The position numbers and the translations under genes are program-made. From Ephydatia muelleri (Eukaryota; Porifera; Demospongiae; Spongillida; Spongillidae): a DNA stretch of 64,000 nt. Each line of letters starts with the position of its first letter. Positions within the stretch are counted from its first letter, which is position 1. The stretch lies in NCBI GenBank assembly GCA_013339895.1, contig JABACO010000001.1, positions 25,398,270 to 25,462,269 of the forward strand. Direction: 5' to 3'. The notes beneath the pieces are model-generated. The model did not search any database and was not told where the DNA came from. It worked only from the letters and a program-made list of their open reading frames with translations. Below are positions 23,871 through 33,365 of this stretch, one piece after another.

Positions 23871-24014
23871 TGTTACGATTCGTAGAAGCGAATAGAGATC
23901 GCGATGGACTAGGATTTAGGAAGTCTCAGAAAGTCCACAGTAAACACTCGCAATGCTATTATACAACACCCGTAATGCCCTACCCACACGCATTACATCA
24001 TCATTTACACAACA
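23871..24014 (-). repeat. 5' LTR of the Gypsy element
   Basis: 144 bp, TG..CA ends on the minus strand, next to the primer site and the CTAGT duplication. Confidence 0.92.
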
Positions 24015-24237
24015 CTAGTTTCTTTGTATGCAATGCAGCCTTTGAGGCTTTATTGCAGAAGGAAGCTGACTTTGCCGGAATGAATGATGATGGAAGAATC
24101 TTTGTCTGACAGTAGTGACGAGTCTCAAAATGAATGTGATAGTGATAATGATGTAATGATTAACGATACATAGCTGAGTTCGAGTTCCAAATTGTGTATA
24201 CACTTCTCTGTCATGTGGATTTTGCATTATCTATTGG

Positions 24238-24306
24238 TTTACGTAAACATGTCAAGTAAAGTTTACGTAAAGAATGTATAGTATCCTATACTTTACGTAA
24301 AGTATG
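24238..24306. promoter_or_regulatory. three TTTACGTAAA palindromes upstream of gene C
   Basis: Three TTTACGTAAA-type sites (near 24,239, 24,267 and 24,291) and related sites near 18,130-18,155 at the other end of the insertion. TTACGTAA is the core site of PAR/E4BP4-type bZIP factors. The symmetric placement at both ends of the insertion suggests subterminal transposase sites; a regulatory role on gene C, whose TATA box is 60 bp away, is possible. Confidence 0.4.
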
Positions 24307-24361
24307 CCAAAGCTATGCGACAGGCTTCAAATCGCGATAATAGATCGTACATTTACGCAGC

Positions 24362-24369
24362 TATAAAAA
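24362..24369 (+). promoter_or_regulatory. TATA box of Ig gene C, first assembled copy
   Basis: TATAAAAA 39 bp before ATG 24,401, in the same conserved block as in copies A and B. The insertion ends only 40 bp upstream of it. Confidence 0.7.
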
Positions 24370-24400
24370 GCTGCACTGGTAGCATTAAAATTGCAATACA

Positions 24401-24461
24401 ATGCTCTGCATATGGAGTCTCGCTGTATTGATTGTGCTCCTTCGGATCGAATTCAGCAAAG
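24401..24461 (+). CDS. signal-peptide exon of Ig gene C (first assembled copy)
   Basis: 61 nt, begins MLCIWSLAVLIVLLRIEFS and ends at donor AAAG|GTGAGA, phase 1. Identical to 31,688-31,748, and probably the same exon assembled twice. Its own downstream exons lie beyond the gap; only the copy at 31,688 is followed by exons 2-4. Confidence 0.75.
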
Positions 24462-24494
24462 GTGAGAGGGGACATATCATGCATGTGCACACAA

Positions 24495-25843
24495 GAGAGA
24501 GAGAGGAGAGAGATCGAGAAGAGAGATCAAGAGAGAGATCGAGAGAGGAGAGAGAGATCGAGAGAGGAGAAAGAGATCGAGAGAGATATCGAGAGAGAGA
24601 GATAGAGAGATCAAGAGAGAGAGATATAGAGAGATAGAGAGAGATCAAGAGAGAGAGATATAGAGAGATATAGAGAGATCAGAGAGAGATCGAGAGAGAT
24701 CGAGAGAGAGAGATCGATAGAGAGAGATCGAGAGAGGAGAGATCGAGAGAGGGAGATCGAGATAGAGAGATCGAGAGAGAGAGATCGGAGAGAGAGAGAA
24801 TCGAGAGAGAGTACGATATTGAGAGAGAGAGAGATCGAGAGAAGAGGAGAGAAATCGAGAGAGAGGAGAGAGAGATCGAGAGAGAGGAGAGAGAGATCGA
24901 GAGACGAGGAGAGAGAGATCGAGAGAGAGGATAGAGAAATCGAGAGAGAGGAGAGAGAGATCAAGAGAGAGGAGACAGAGATCGAGAGAGAGGAGAGAGA
25001 GATCGAGAGAGGAGAGAGAGATCGAGAGAGAGAATAGAGAGATCCGGAGAGAGATTGAAGAGAGGAGAGAGATATCGAGAGAGAGAGAGAGAGATAGAGA
25101 TCGAGAGATAGAGGAGAGAGATCAACGAGAGAGAGATGAGAGAGAGAGATAGATCGATAGACAGAGAGAGAGAGATCACGAGATATAGAGAGAGAGAGAG
25201 AGAGAGAGATCAAGAGACAGAGAGAGAGATTCACTAGAAGAGAGAGATAAAGAGAGAGAGAGATCGAGAGAGAGAAAGAGTGAGAGATAGTGATCGAGAG
25301 ATGGAGAGAGTTATCAAGAGAGAGAGAAAGAGAGAAAGATGTAGAGAGAGATTAGAGAGCGTAGAAGAGATAGGGATTATAGAGAGGGATAGAGAGAGAA
25401 AGAGAGTAGAGAATTGTAGAGAGAGAGATAGAGGAGAGAGATGTAAAGAGAGAGAGATTCGAGTGAATAGAGAGATATACTAGAGATATAGAGAGATCGA
25501 GATGATATAGAGAGAGAGATATCGAGAGATAAGGAGAGGTGAGATCGAGAGTATAGTAGAGAGATACAGAGATAAGAAGAGTGGAATCGAGAGATAGAGA
25601 GATCGAGAGATAGAGTGAGATCCTAAGAGATAGAGAGAGATCGAGAGATAGAGAGAGAGAGGATCGATATATACAGAGAGAGATCGAGAGAGGAGATCGA
25701 GAGAGGAGAGAGATAGAAATCAAGAGAGAGAGATCGAGAGAGAGAGATCGAGAGAGAGAAAAGAGAGAGAGAAAGAGAGAGAGAGAAAGAGAGAGATGTA
25801 GAAGAGAGATAGAGAGAGAGATCGAGTTGATAGAGAGAGATAG
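24495..25843. repeat. long (GA)n/(GAGAGATC)n tract
   Basis: About 1.35 kb of purine-rich GA repeat with recurring GATCGAGAGA units, running into the N gap. Equivalent to 31,783-33,420 and part of intron 1 of gene C. All long frames in it are poly-(Ser-Leu) or poly-(Arg-Glu) artefacts. Confidence 0.95.
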
Positions 25844-26843
25844 NNNNNNNNNNNNNNNNNNNNNNNNNNNNNNNNNNNNNNNNNNNNNNNNNNNNNNNNN
25901 NNNNNNNNNNNNNNNNNNNNNNNNNNNNNNNNNNNNNNNNNNNNNNNNNNNNNNNNNNNNNNNNNNNNNNNNNNNNNNNNNNNNNNNNNNNNNNNNNNNN
26001 NNNNNNNNNNNNNNNNNNNNNNNNNNNNNNNNNNNNNNNNNNNNNNNNNNNNNNNNNNNNNNNNNNNNNNNNNNNNNNNNNNNNNNNNNNNNNNNNNNNN
26101 NNNNNNNNNNNNNNNNNNNNNNNNNNNNNNNNNNNNNNNNNNNNNNNNNNNNNNNNNNNNNNNNNNNNNNNNNNNNNNNNNNNNNNNNNNNNNNNNNNNN
26201 NNNNNNNNNNNNNNNNNNNNNNNNNNNNNNNNNNNNNNNNNNNNNNNNNNNNNNNNNNNNNNNNNNNNNNNNNNNNNNNNNNNNNNNNNNNNNNNNNNNN
26301 NNNNNNNNNNNNNNNNNNNNNNNNNNNNNNNNNNNNNNNNNNNNNNNNNNNNNNNNNNNNNNNNNNNNNNNNNNNNNNNNNNNNNNNNNNNNNNNNNNNN
26401 NNNNNNNNNNNNNNNNNNNNNNNNNNNNNNNNNNNNNNNNNNNNNNNNNNNNNNNNNNNNNNNNNNNNNNNNNNNNNNNNNNNNNNNNNNNNNNNNNNNN
26501 NNNNNNNNNNNNNNNNNNNNNNNNNNNNNNNNNNNNNNNNNNNNNNNNNNNNNNNNNNNNNNNNNNNNNNNNNNNNNNNNNNNNNNNNNNNNNNNNNNNN
26601 NNNNNNNNNNNNNNNNNNNNNNNNNNNNNNNNNNNNNNNNNNNNNNNNNNNNNNNNNNNNNNNNNNNNNNNNNNNNNNNNNNNNNNNNNNNNNNNNNNNN
26701 NNNNNNNNNNNNNNNNNNNNNNNNNNNNNNNNNNNNNNNNNNNNNNNNNNNNNNNNNNNNNNNNNNNNNNNNNNNNNNNNNNNNNNNNNNNNNNNNNNNN
26801 NNNNNNNNNNNNNNNNNNNNNNNNNNNNNNNNNNNNNNNNNNN
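25844..26843. other. assembly gap, exactly 1,000 N
   Basis: Unsequenced. The sequence to the right restarts at a point equivalent to 19,556. Confidence 0.99.
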
Positions 26844-26960
26844 ACGACACAATAATTGGCATAACAAGTCAGAACCGATCTATGAGCCAGACCCTCTTTC
26901 CACGTAGCGGTGATGTAATCCATCCGCAGCTGTGGGAATAAGGGTCTGGATACGAGACTA
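26844..26960. mobile_element. right terminal repeat of the RecQ/DUF6589 element (second assembled copy)
   Basis: Matches 19,556-19,676, ending GAGACTA at 26,960, followed by the same flank and the same Gypsy insertion. Confidence 0.85.
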
Positions 26961-27127
26961 TTTGAGTACTGATAAAGTCGATAAAACTAGTTTTTACGAT
27001 TCGTAAAGCGAATAGAGATCGCGATGGACTAGGATTCATGAAGTCTCAGAAAGTCCACAGTAAACACTCGCAATGCTTTAAGACTTACACAACCACCCGT
27101 GATGCCCCACCCACACGCATTACATCA

Positions 27128-28326
27128 TCATTTACACAACATCCCGTCTCCTAAATAATGAGGTAGGTGTGCTTCACAAAATCCTTGAACCGAGTGGGTT
27201 CCCCGCACAACTCGTCCAGAGCGTGTTTGCACTCTATCTTTACCAACGACAGGCGTAACCGTCAAAGGGGAATTCTCCAGAGCTGCCGGAGGGTGTTGAT
27301 TAACTGACGACCTTTCTTGAAGTTGATCCCCATTCACAGGTGTACTGACCTCCCTTTCAACAGTCGTTGCCTCTCTTGGTAGGGTAGTCACTTCCAACGC
27401 TGGTTTCCCCACATTTGGGACTGGTAGCCCCTGGGTAGGTCCTTGATCAGACATTCTGTCTTCCTCATCCACATATGGCTGGTGACTGGAGGCCTTAGAA
27501 ACACTCTGTTCCTTCTCAAGATTTGACCATCCACGTCCACTATGTATGACCTGTCAGGCAGCTGGTCCACGCACCTTCCCCTGTTCCATTGGGTTTTCCT
27601 TGAAAGCCAACACTGGCTGACCCACTTGTATGGGTTCTAATTGGACTTTAGCTGGCCTCTGTCTAGTTTGTTGCTTCCTTATTTTACGTTCCCACATCTC
27701 TTCCTGGATCTCAGGCTTTAGTCTCTCCTGACTAGTCACCAGGCCACCCCGAGTTCTTCTTGAGAATAGCCTCTAATTCACAGACCATAAATTGTGGTCC
27801 TCCATCACTCTGAACCACTACTGGAATCCCATGTCGGGCAAACTGTTCCTTAGTTGCACCAATCACATCCGATTTAGAGTTTGGGATAGTGGACAGATTT
27901 CTAAGAAAAATAGTCCACGATTATCAAGTTGTCTTTTCCTTTACTCCGGAACAGATCCAGCCCCCCCTTAGCCCATGGCTGTTCTGGAATCTCATGTGCT
28001 CTGATATCTTGTTTGGCTTGTGCTGGCATGTTCTCTTCACTGACGGGACAGGTTGTGGTTACCTGCTTGATATCTTCCAACATGCCTGGCCAGTAGACCA
28101 CATCTCTAGCTCGACAACAAGTAGACTCTTGACCTGGATGGCTTGAATGTAGACGACGCAAGAACTCCTCTCTCAGTGAACTCGGAACCACCACTTGACC
28201 ATCTCTGTAGATCACACCATCCTGTGTGGTTAACACCTCTCTGAAATTCCAGTACTTACGAGCATATTCAACTATTTTATTTGGCCACCCATTGCTGATG
28301 ACCTTCCGGAGTTCTGTCTGTTCCAC
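27128..28326 (-). pseudogene. Gypsy integrase region, second assembled copy
   Basis: Same frames and lesions as 19,866-21,041: HSSH..CPVS zinc region, first and second Asp segments, stop, missing Glu block, basic tail. One additional base near 27,202 changes the last residues of the tail frame. Confidence 0.82.
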
Positions 28327-28329
28327 ATC

Positions 28330-30153
28330 CTACTTTGCAGCCTCCTTCACTGCTGTCAGCCTCATGTCACTTATCGGGATGAAATCTCGCTCCGAAATCA
28401 CTTGCAGTTCTTTGAACACAGCATCTTTTAATCCGAGATGAAACACCTCATCTCTACAAGCAGTATCTTCTGGAGCAGCCTCGACAGGTGCTCTGGACTG
28501 GGTATCTGCCACCACTTGTTGTGAACCAGGAACATACACGACATTCAGATCATACCACTGTAGCTGCAGCAGCATCCGTTGGAGCCGTCTTGGAGCTGCC
28601 AGCAGTGACTTCTTGATGATCACTTCCAAGGGCTTGTGGTCAGTTTCAACAGTCACTCTCTTACCATATATATACTGGTCGAATTTCTGGCACGCAAATA
28701 CCACCGCCAAGCACTCTAACTCCAGTGCTACATAGTTACGCTCACTTTTGGTTAATGATCTAGAGATGGAGACGACTGGACGTCCTTCTTGTAAGAGTGT
28801 AGCCCCCAGACCTTCTGTGCTGGCATCGTATTGAATTACAACCGGTTTACGAACATCATAGAAGGTCAATAACTGTTTCTGGCTGATCATGTCCTTTAGG
28901 TTACGGAAAGCTAACTTCTCTGCCTCAGTCCACCGGAACTCTGCATTTCCTTCTGTAAGGCGTCGAAGAGGTTCACTTGTAGCAGACAGCCGGTGTATGA
29001 ACCAAGCCAGATAGTTGCACATGCCCAGGAAATGACGCATGGCTTGTGGGGAGGTGGGCTCAGGCATGTTTTTGACAGCCGTCACTTTAGCTGGATCTGG
29101 ACTCAAACCATTAACGGAAATGTGGTGCCCGATATAGACAAGCTCCGTTAGATACAAACGTAGTTTGTCCTTGTTGAATTTCAACCTAACCTCTCTTGCC
29201 CTTTGTAGGAGCTTGACCAACCTCTCGTCATGGCTTATTGTAGCCTCTTTTTCCGTAGTCCCACTTCCATAGACCAGCACATCATCAGCTACAACTTCCA
29301 CTCCATCCAGCCCTTGCAGTGCTGCTTGCAAACGACGCTGAAATTCTTCAGGTGCTGAGGACAAACCAAAGGGTAGGCGCACCCACCTATATCGACCTTT
29401 AGGACTCCAAAAGGTTGTTAAATAACTACTCCTCTCAGTTAACTTGACATGAAGAAATCCGTCCTTGGCGTCTAACAAACTGAAAATCTTAGCATCTTTC
29501 AGCTTCGGCAGAACATCATCGAGTGTCGGCATGTTAAAATGATTCCGCCTCACAGCCCTATTTAGATCACGATGGTCAAGACAAACACGCACTTGTTTCT
29601 TGTCCGCCTTCCAGACAGCTGTCAGATTACTGATCCATTCAGTTGGACACTTTACTGGTGCCAAAACTCCACACTGTACCAATGAGCTGATCTTCTCTTC
29701 AACGGCTGCTTTCATCATGTGCGGAACTTTCCGTGGTCGATTTTGGACAGGTGGTATGGCACTGTCCAATTCGATATCGTATTCCCCAGGCAGACACCCG
29801 ATGCCGCTGAAAAGATCCAAGTACTCCTCGCAAATTCTGGAATGTGTGAGCTCCTGATCTGAGTGTACAATACATACCTCCTCCGTGTTGTACTTGAGTA
29901 GTCCCAACTTCAAACAGGTGTCCAAAGACAGCAGCGAATGATGCTTGGTGTCCAGAACTTCAAACTCCAACTGTGAGATGGTTTCAGCTGCCAACTGCAG
30001 AGTGCACCTTCCCATTGACCTGCGCAACGAGCCATCATACATGGTTAGTGTTATACTGCTGTGTTCCAACCGTGGTTTTCCCAATATCAGGTAGTCCCTA
30101 TGGGACAGCACATTACATGTTGCTGCTGAATCTAACTGGCAAGTGAGATTCAC
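28330..30153 (-). CDS. pol: Gypsy pol (protease, RT, RNase H), second assembled copy
   Basis: 607 codons, identical in translation to 21,045-22,868. See that entry for domains. Confidence 0.92.
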   Translation of the reverse strand: MNLTCQLDSAATCNVLSHRDYLILGKPRLEHSSITLTMYDGSLRRSMGRCTLQLAAETISQLEFEVLDTKHHSLLSLDTCLKLGLLKYNTEEVCIVHSDQELTHSRICEEYLDLFSGIGCLPGEYDIELDSAIPPVQNRPRKVPHMMKAAVEEKISSLVQCGVLAPVKCPTEWISNLTAVWKADKKQVRVCLDHRDLNRAVRRNHFNMPTLDDVLPKLKDAKIFSLLDAKDGFLHVKLTERSSYLTTFWSPKGRYRWVRLPFGLSSAPEEFQRRLQAALQGLDGVEVVADDVLVYGSGTTEKEATISHDERLVKLLQRAREVRLKFNKDKLRLYLTELVYIGHHISVNGLSPDPAKVTAVKNMPEPTSPQAMRHFLGMCNYLAWFIHRLSATSEPLRRLTEGNAEFRWTEAEKLAFRNLKDMISQKQLLTFYDVRKPVVIQYDASTEGLGATLLQEGRPVVSISRSLTKSERNYVALELECLAVVFACQKFDQYIYGKRVTVETDHKPLEVIIKKSLLAAPRRLQRMLLQLQWYDLNVVYVPGSQQVVADTQSRAPVEAAPEDTACRDEVFHLGLKDAVFKELQVISERDFIPISDMRLTAVKEAAK

Positions 30154-31102
30154 CTACAATCGTTTCTTCCCTGTAACAGATAACAATGCCAACAGCTTCC
30201 TTCCTATCTTTTTCACCCTGATAAGAAGACACTCTTCTTCCTCTCTACCGCTCTCCACCATTTGCGCTACGTTTTGCTGAGAAGTACACTGTTTTGCAAA
30301 ATGGTTCGTGCCTCTACATTTCCGGCACACTTGACCAAATGCAGGGCACTGTCCATACGTATGAAATCCCTCCCACACTTGGGACATCCTTTACTCTTTG
30401 GATTCCTTCTGATCCATGACTCTTGTGTCTTAAAGCCCATTGCTGCTCCATTCCTACTCGATGAGCCTTGATCATTTGGTGCCCGGCTCACTAAAGCCAC
30501 ACCCTCACTATCATCTCCAAAACTCTCTTTTGTAGTACCCTTGACTGCGGCAACCACTTCTGGACTGCCATTCTTTGCTTCACCCCAGGACTGTAGATCT
30601 GCTGCCATTCCTTGACACATCCGGATCGCTTTGGGCAGCTCCAGGTTGTCGGTCTCAAATTAACGGCGCCACATGCGTTCACTATCCAGACCTCGAATAA
30701 GGACATGCAGCATCAGATCGTCCTTTAATGTTCCAAACTCACAATCTTTCACCTTCTTCCTAAGCTCAGTGACAAACTGATCGATCGTTCTCCCGGACGT
30801 CTTAGCTGGAAAAACCTATCCCTTGTGACATGCATGCTACTGCGCCGTGCACACAGAACATCCAGCTTTGCTACGACGACACTAAAGTCACTCTTGTCCT
30901 CGCCCTCCACAAATACAATAGCGTCTACAACGTCATTCATCCTAGGACCGATCACCCACAAGCATATAGCCAACTTAACCTCACCCGATGCATCCGCCTT
31001 TCCAATTGCCGTCAGAAACTGGTCAAACTCTTTTTTAAACCGAATCCATTGGTAGCTCAGTTCTCCCTCGCCAATGGGTTCGGGAACCAAATACTTCTCC
31101 AT
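30154..31102 (-). pseudogene. gag: Gypsy gag, second assembled copy
   Basis: Same frameshifts, stop and zinc motifs as 22,869-23,817. Sharing of every lesion supports duplication after decay, or a duplicated assembly. Confidence 0.85.
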
Positions 31103-31648
31103 GGCGCTTTTAACTTTCCGATATCATAGAGATGAGGATCCCACTTCTGACAACCATGTTACGATTCGTAGAAGCGAATAGAGATCGCGATGGACTAGGA
31201 TTTAGGAAGTCTCAGAAAGTCCACAGTAAACACTCGCAATGCTATTATACAACACCCGTAATGCCCTACCCACACGCATTACATCATCATTTACACAACA
31301 CTAGTTTCTTTGTATGCAAATGCAGCCTTTGAGGCTTTATTGCAGAAGGAAGCTGACTTTGCCGGAATGAATGATGATGGAAGAATCTTTGTCTGACAGT
31401 AGTGACGAGTCTCAAAATGAATGTGATAGTGATAATGATGTAATGATTAACGATACATAGCTGAGTTCGAGTTCCAAATTGTGTATACACTTCTCTGTCA
31501 TGTGGATTTTGCATTATCTATTGGTTTACGTAAACATGTCAAGTAAAGTTTACGTAAAGAATGTATAGTATCCTATACTTTACGTAAAGTATGCCAAAGC
31601 TATGCGACAGGCTTCAAATCGCGATAATAGATCGTACATTTACGCAGC

Positions 31649-31656
31649 TATAAAAA
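31649..31656 (+). promoter_or_regulatory. TATA box of Ig gene C
   Basis: TATAAAAA 39 bp before ATG 31,688, in the conserved promoter block shared by all copies. Confidence 0.75.
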
Positions 31657-31687
31657 GCTGCACTGGTAGCATTAAAATTGCAATACA

Positions 31688-32463
31688 ATGCTCTGCATAT
31701 GGAGTCTCGCTGTATTGATTGTGCTCCTTCGGATCGAATTCAGCAAAGGTGAGAGGGGACATATCATGCATGTGCACACAAGAGAGAGAGAGGAGAGAGA
31801 TCGAGAAGAGAGATCAAGAGAGAGATCGAGAGAGGAGAGAGAGATCGAGAGAGAGGAGAAAGAGATCGAGAGAGATATCGAGAGAGAGAGATAGAGAGAG
31901 ATCAAGAGAGAGAGATATAGAGAGATAGAGAGAGATCAAGAGAGAGAGATATAGAGAGATATAGAGAGATCAAAGAGATAGAGATCGAGAGAGAGAGATC
32001 GAGAGAGAGAGATCGAGAGAGAGAGATCGAGAGAGGGAGATCGAGAGAGAGAGATCGAGAGAGAGAGATCGAGAGAGAGAGATCGAGAGAGAGAGAGATC
32101 GAGAGAGTAAGATTGAGAGAGAGAGAGATCGAGAGAAGAGAGAGAAATCGAGAGAGAGTAGAGAGAGATCGAGAGAGAGGAGAGAGAGATCGAGAGAGAA
32201 GGAGAGAGGAGATCGAGAGAGAGGAGAGAGAATCGAGAGAGAGGAGAGAGAGATCAAGAGAGAGGAGACAGAGATCGAGAGAGAGGAGAGAGAGATCGAG
32301 AGAGGAGAGAGAGATCGAGAGAGAGAAGAGAGAGATCCGGAGAGAGATTGAAAGAGAGGAGAGAGATATCGAGAGAGAGAGAGAGATAGAGATCGAGAGA
32401 TAGAGAGAGAGATCACGAGAGAGAGAGAGAGAGAGAGAGAGATCGAGAGACAAGAGAGAGAGA

Positions 32464-32499
<36 letters not shown>

Positions 32500-33286
32500 A
32501 AGAGACAGAGAGGAGAGATCACGAGAGAGAGAGAGAAAGAGAGAGAGAGATCGAGAGAGAGAAAGAGTGAGAGAGAGTGATCGAGAGAATGGAGAGAGTT
32601 ATCAAGAGAGAGAGAAAGAGAGAAAGATTGTAGAGAGAGATAGAGAGCGAGAAAGAAGATAGGGATGTAGAGAGAGGGATAGAGAGAGAAAGAGAGAGAG
32701 ATGTAGAGAGAGAGATAGAGAGAGAGATGTAGAGAGAGAGAGAGATCGAGTGATAGAGAGATAGAGAGAGAGATAGAGAGAGATCGAGAGATAGAGAGAG
32801 AGAGATCGAGAGATAGAGAGAGTGAGATCGAGAGATAGAGAGAGATACAGAGATAGAGAGAGTGAGATCGAGAGATAGAGAGATCGAGAGATAGAGTGAG
32901 ATACAGAGATAGAGAGAGATCGAGAGATAGAGAGAGAGAGATCGATATATACAGAGAGAGATCGAGAGAGGAGATCGAGAGAGGAGAGAGAGATAGAGAA
33001 ATCAAGAGAGAGAGAGATCGAGAGAGAGAGATCGAGAGAGAGAAAGAGAGAGAGAGAAAGAGAGAGAGAGAGAAAGAGAGAGAGATGTAGAGAGAGAGAT
33101 AGAGAGAGATCGAGTGATAGAGAGAGATAGAGAGAGAGAGATAGAGAGAGATCGAGAGATCGAGAGAGATCGAGAGAGTGATCGAGAGATAGAGAGAGAG
33201 ATCGAGAGATAGAGAGAGAGATCGAGAGATAGAGAGAGAGATCGAGAGATAGAGAGAGAGAGCGAGAGATAGAGAGAGAGAGATAC

Positions 33287-33317
<31 letters not shown>

Positions 33318-33334
33318 TAGAGAGAGAGAGATAC

Positions 33335-33365
<31 letters not shown>

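Larger units (their letters stand above)
19707..24014 (-). mobile_element. Ty3/Gypsy LTR retrotransposon, complete ends, defective
   Basis: Element of 4.3 kb on the minus strand with short LTRs of 144-150 bp at 23,871-24,014 (5') and 19,707-19,856 (3'), flanked by the 5-bp target duplication CTAGT (19,702-19,706 and 24,015-24,019). The primer-binding site abuts the 5' LTR and a purine tract abuts the 3' LTR. Gene order is gag, protease, RT, RNase H, integrase. Gag is broken by frameshifts and a stop, and integrase has stops and lacks its catalytic-Glu block, so the copy cannot be autonomous. An almost identical copy with the same flanks lies at 26,992-31,300. Confidence 0.93.
18098..24315. 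mobile_element. nested insertion with hAT-like shell in the promoter of Ig gene C
   Basis: The flanks TGCGACA at 18,091-18,097 and 24,316-24,322 are a 7-8 bp duplication compared with unit A, where the sequence is continuous. Both ends carry similar inverted termini: TAGTGTTGGCACTTTGCA then TTTACGTAAA on the left, and the complement of TAGCTTTGGCATACTTTACG on the right. Just inside the left end, two frames encode HECKKC and WASHLRSCANVC, resembling a frameshifted BED finger of hAT transposases. Inside the shell sit a TTAA MITE, the RecQ/DUF6589 element and a Gypsy retrotransposon. The hAT assignment is inference from the 8-bp-like duplication and the finger. Confidence 0.5.
26992..31300 (-). 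mobile_element. Gypsy element, second assembled copy
   Basis: Same element, same CTAGT duplication (26,987-26,991 and 31,301-31,305) and same flanks as 19,707-24,014. LTRs at 26,992-27,141 and 31,157-31,300. Differences that I see are mostly single-base indels in homopolymers (for example one extra C near 27,202 and an extra A in the primer site). The pol protein is identical. Best explained as one insertion represented twice. Confidence 0.9.

Noticed and set aside
25352..26923. Very long frames through the N gaps (also 40,259-41,582)
   Set aside because: They consist mostly of undetermined residues across 1,000 N; only the real flanking sequence was interpreted.
26992..31300. Second Gypsy element as an independent insertion
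   Set aside because: Same target duplication, flanks and lesions as the first copy and located just after a 1,000-N gap; a duplicated locus or assembly is far more likely.
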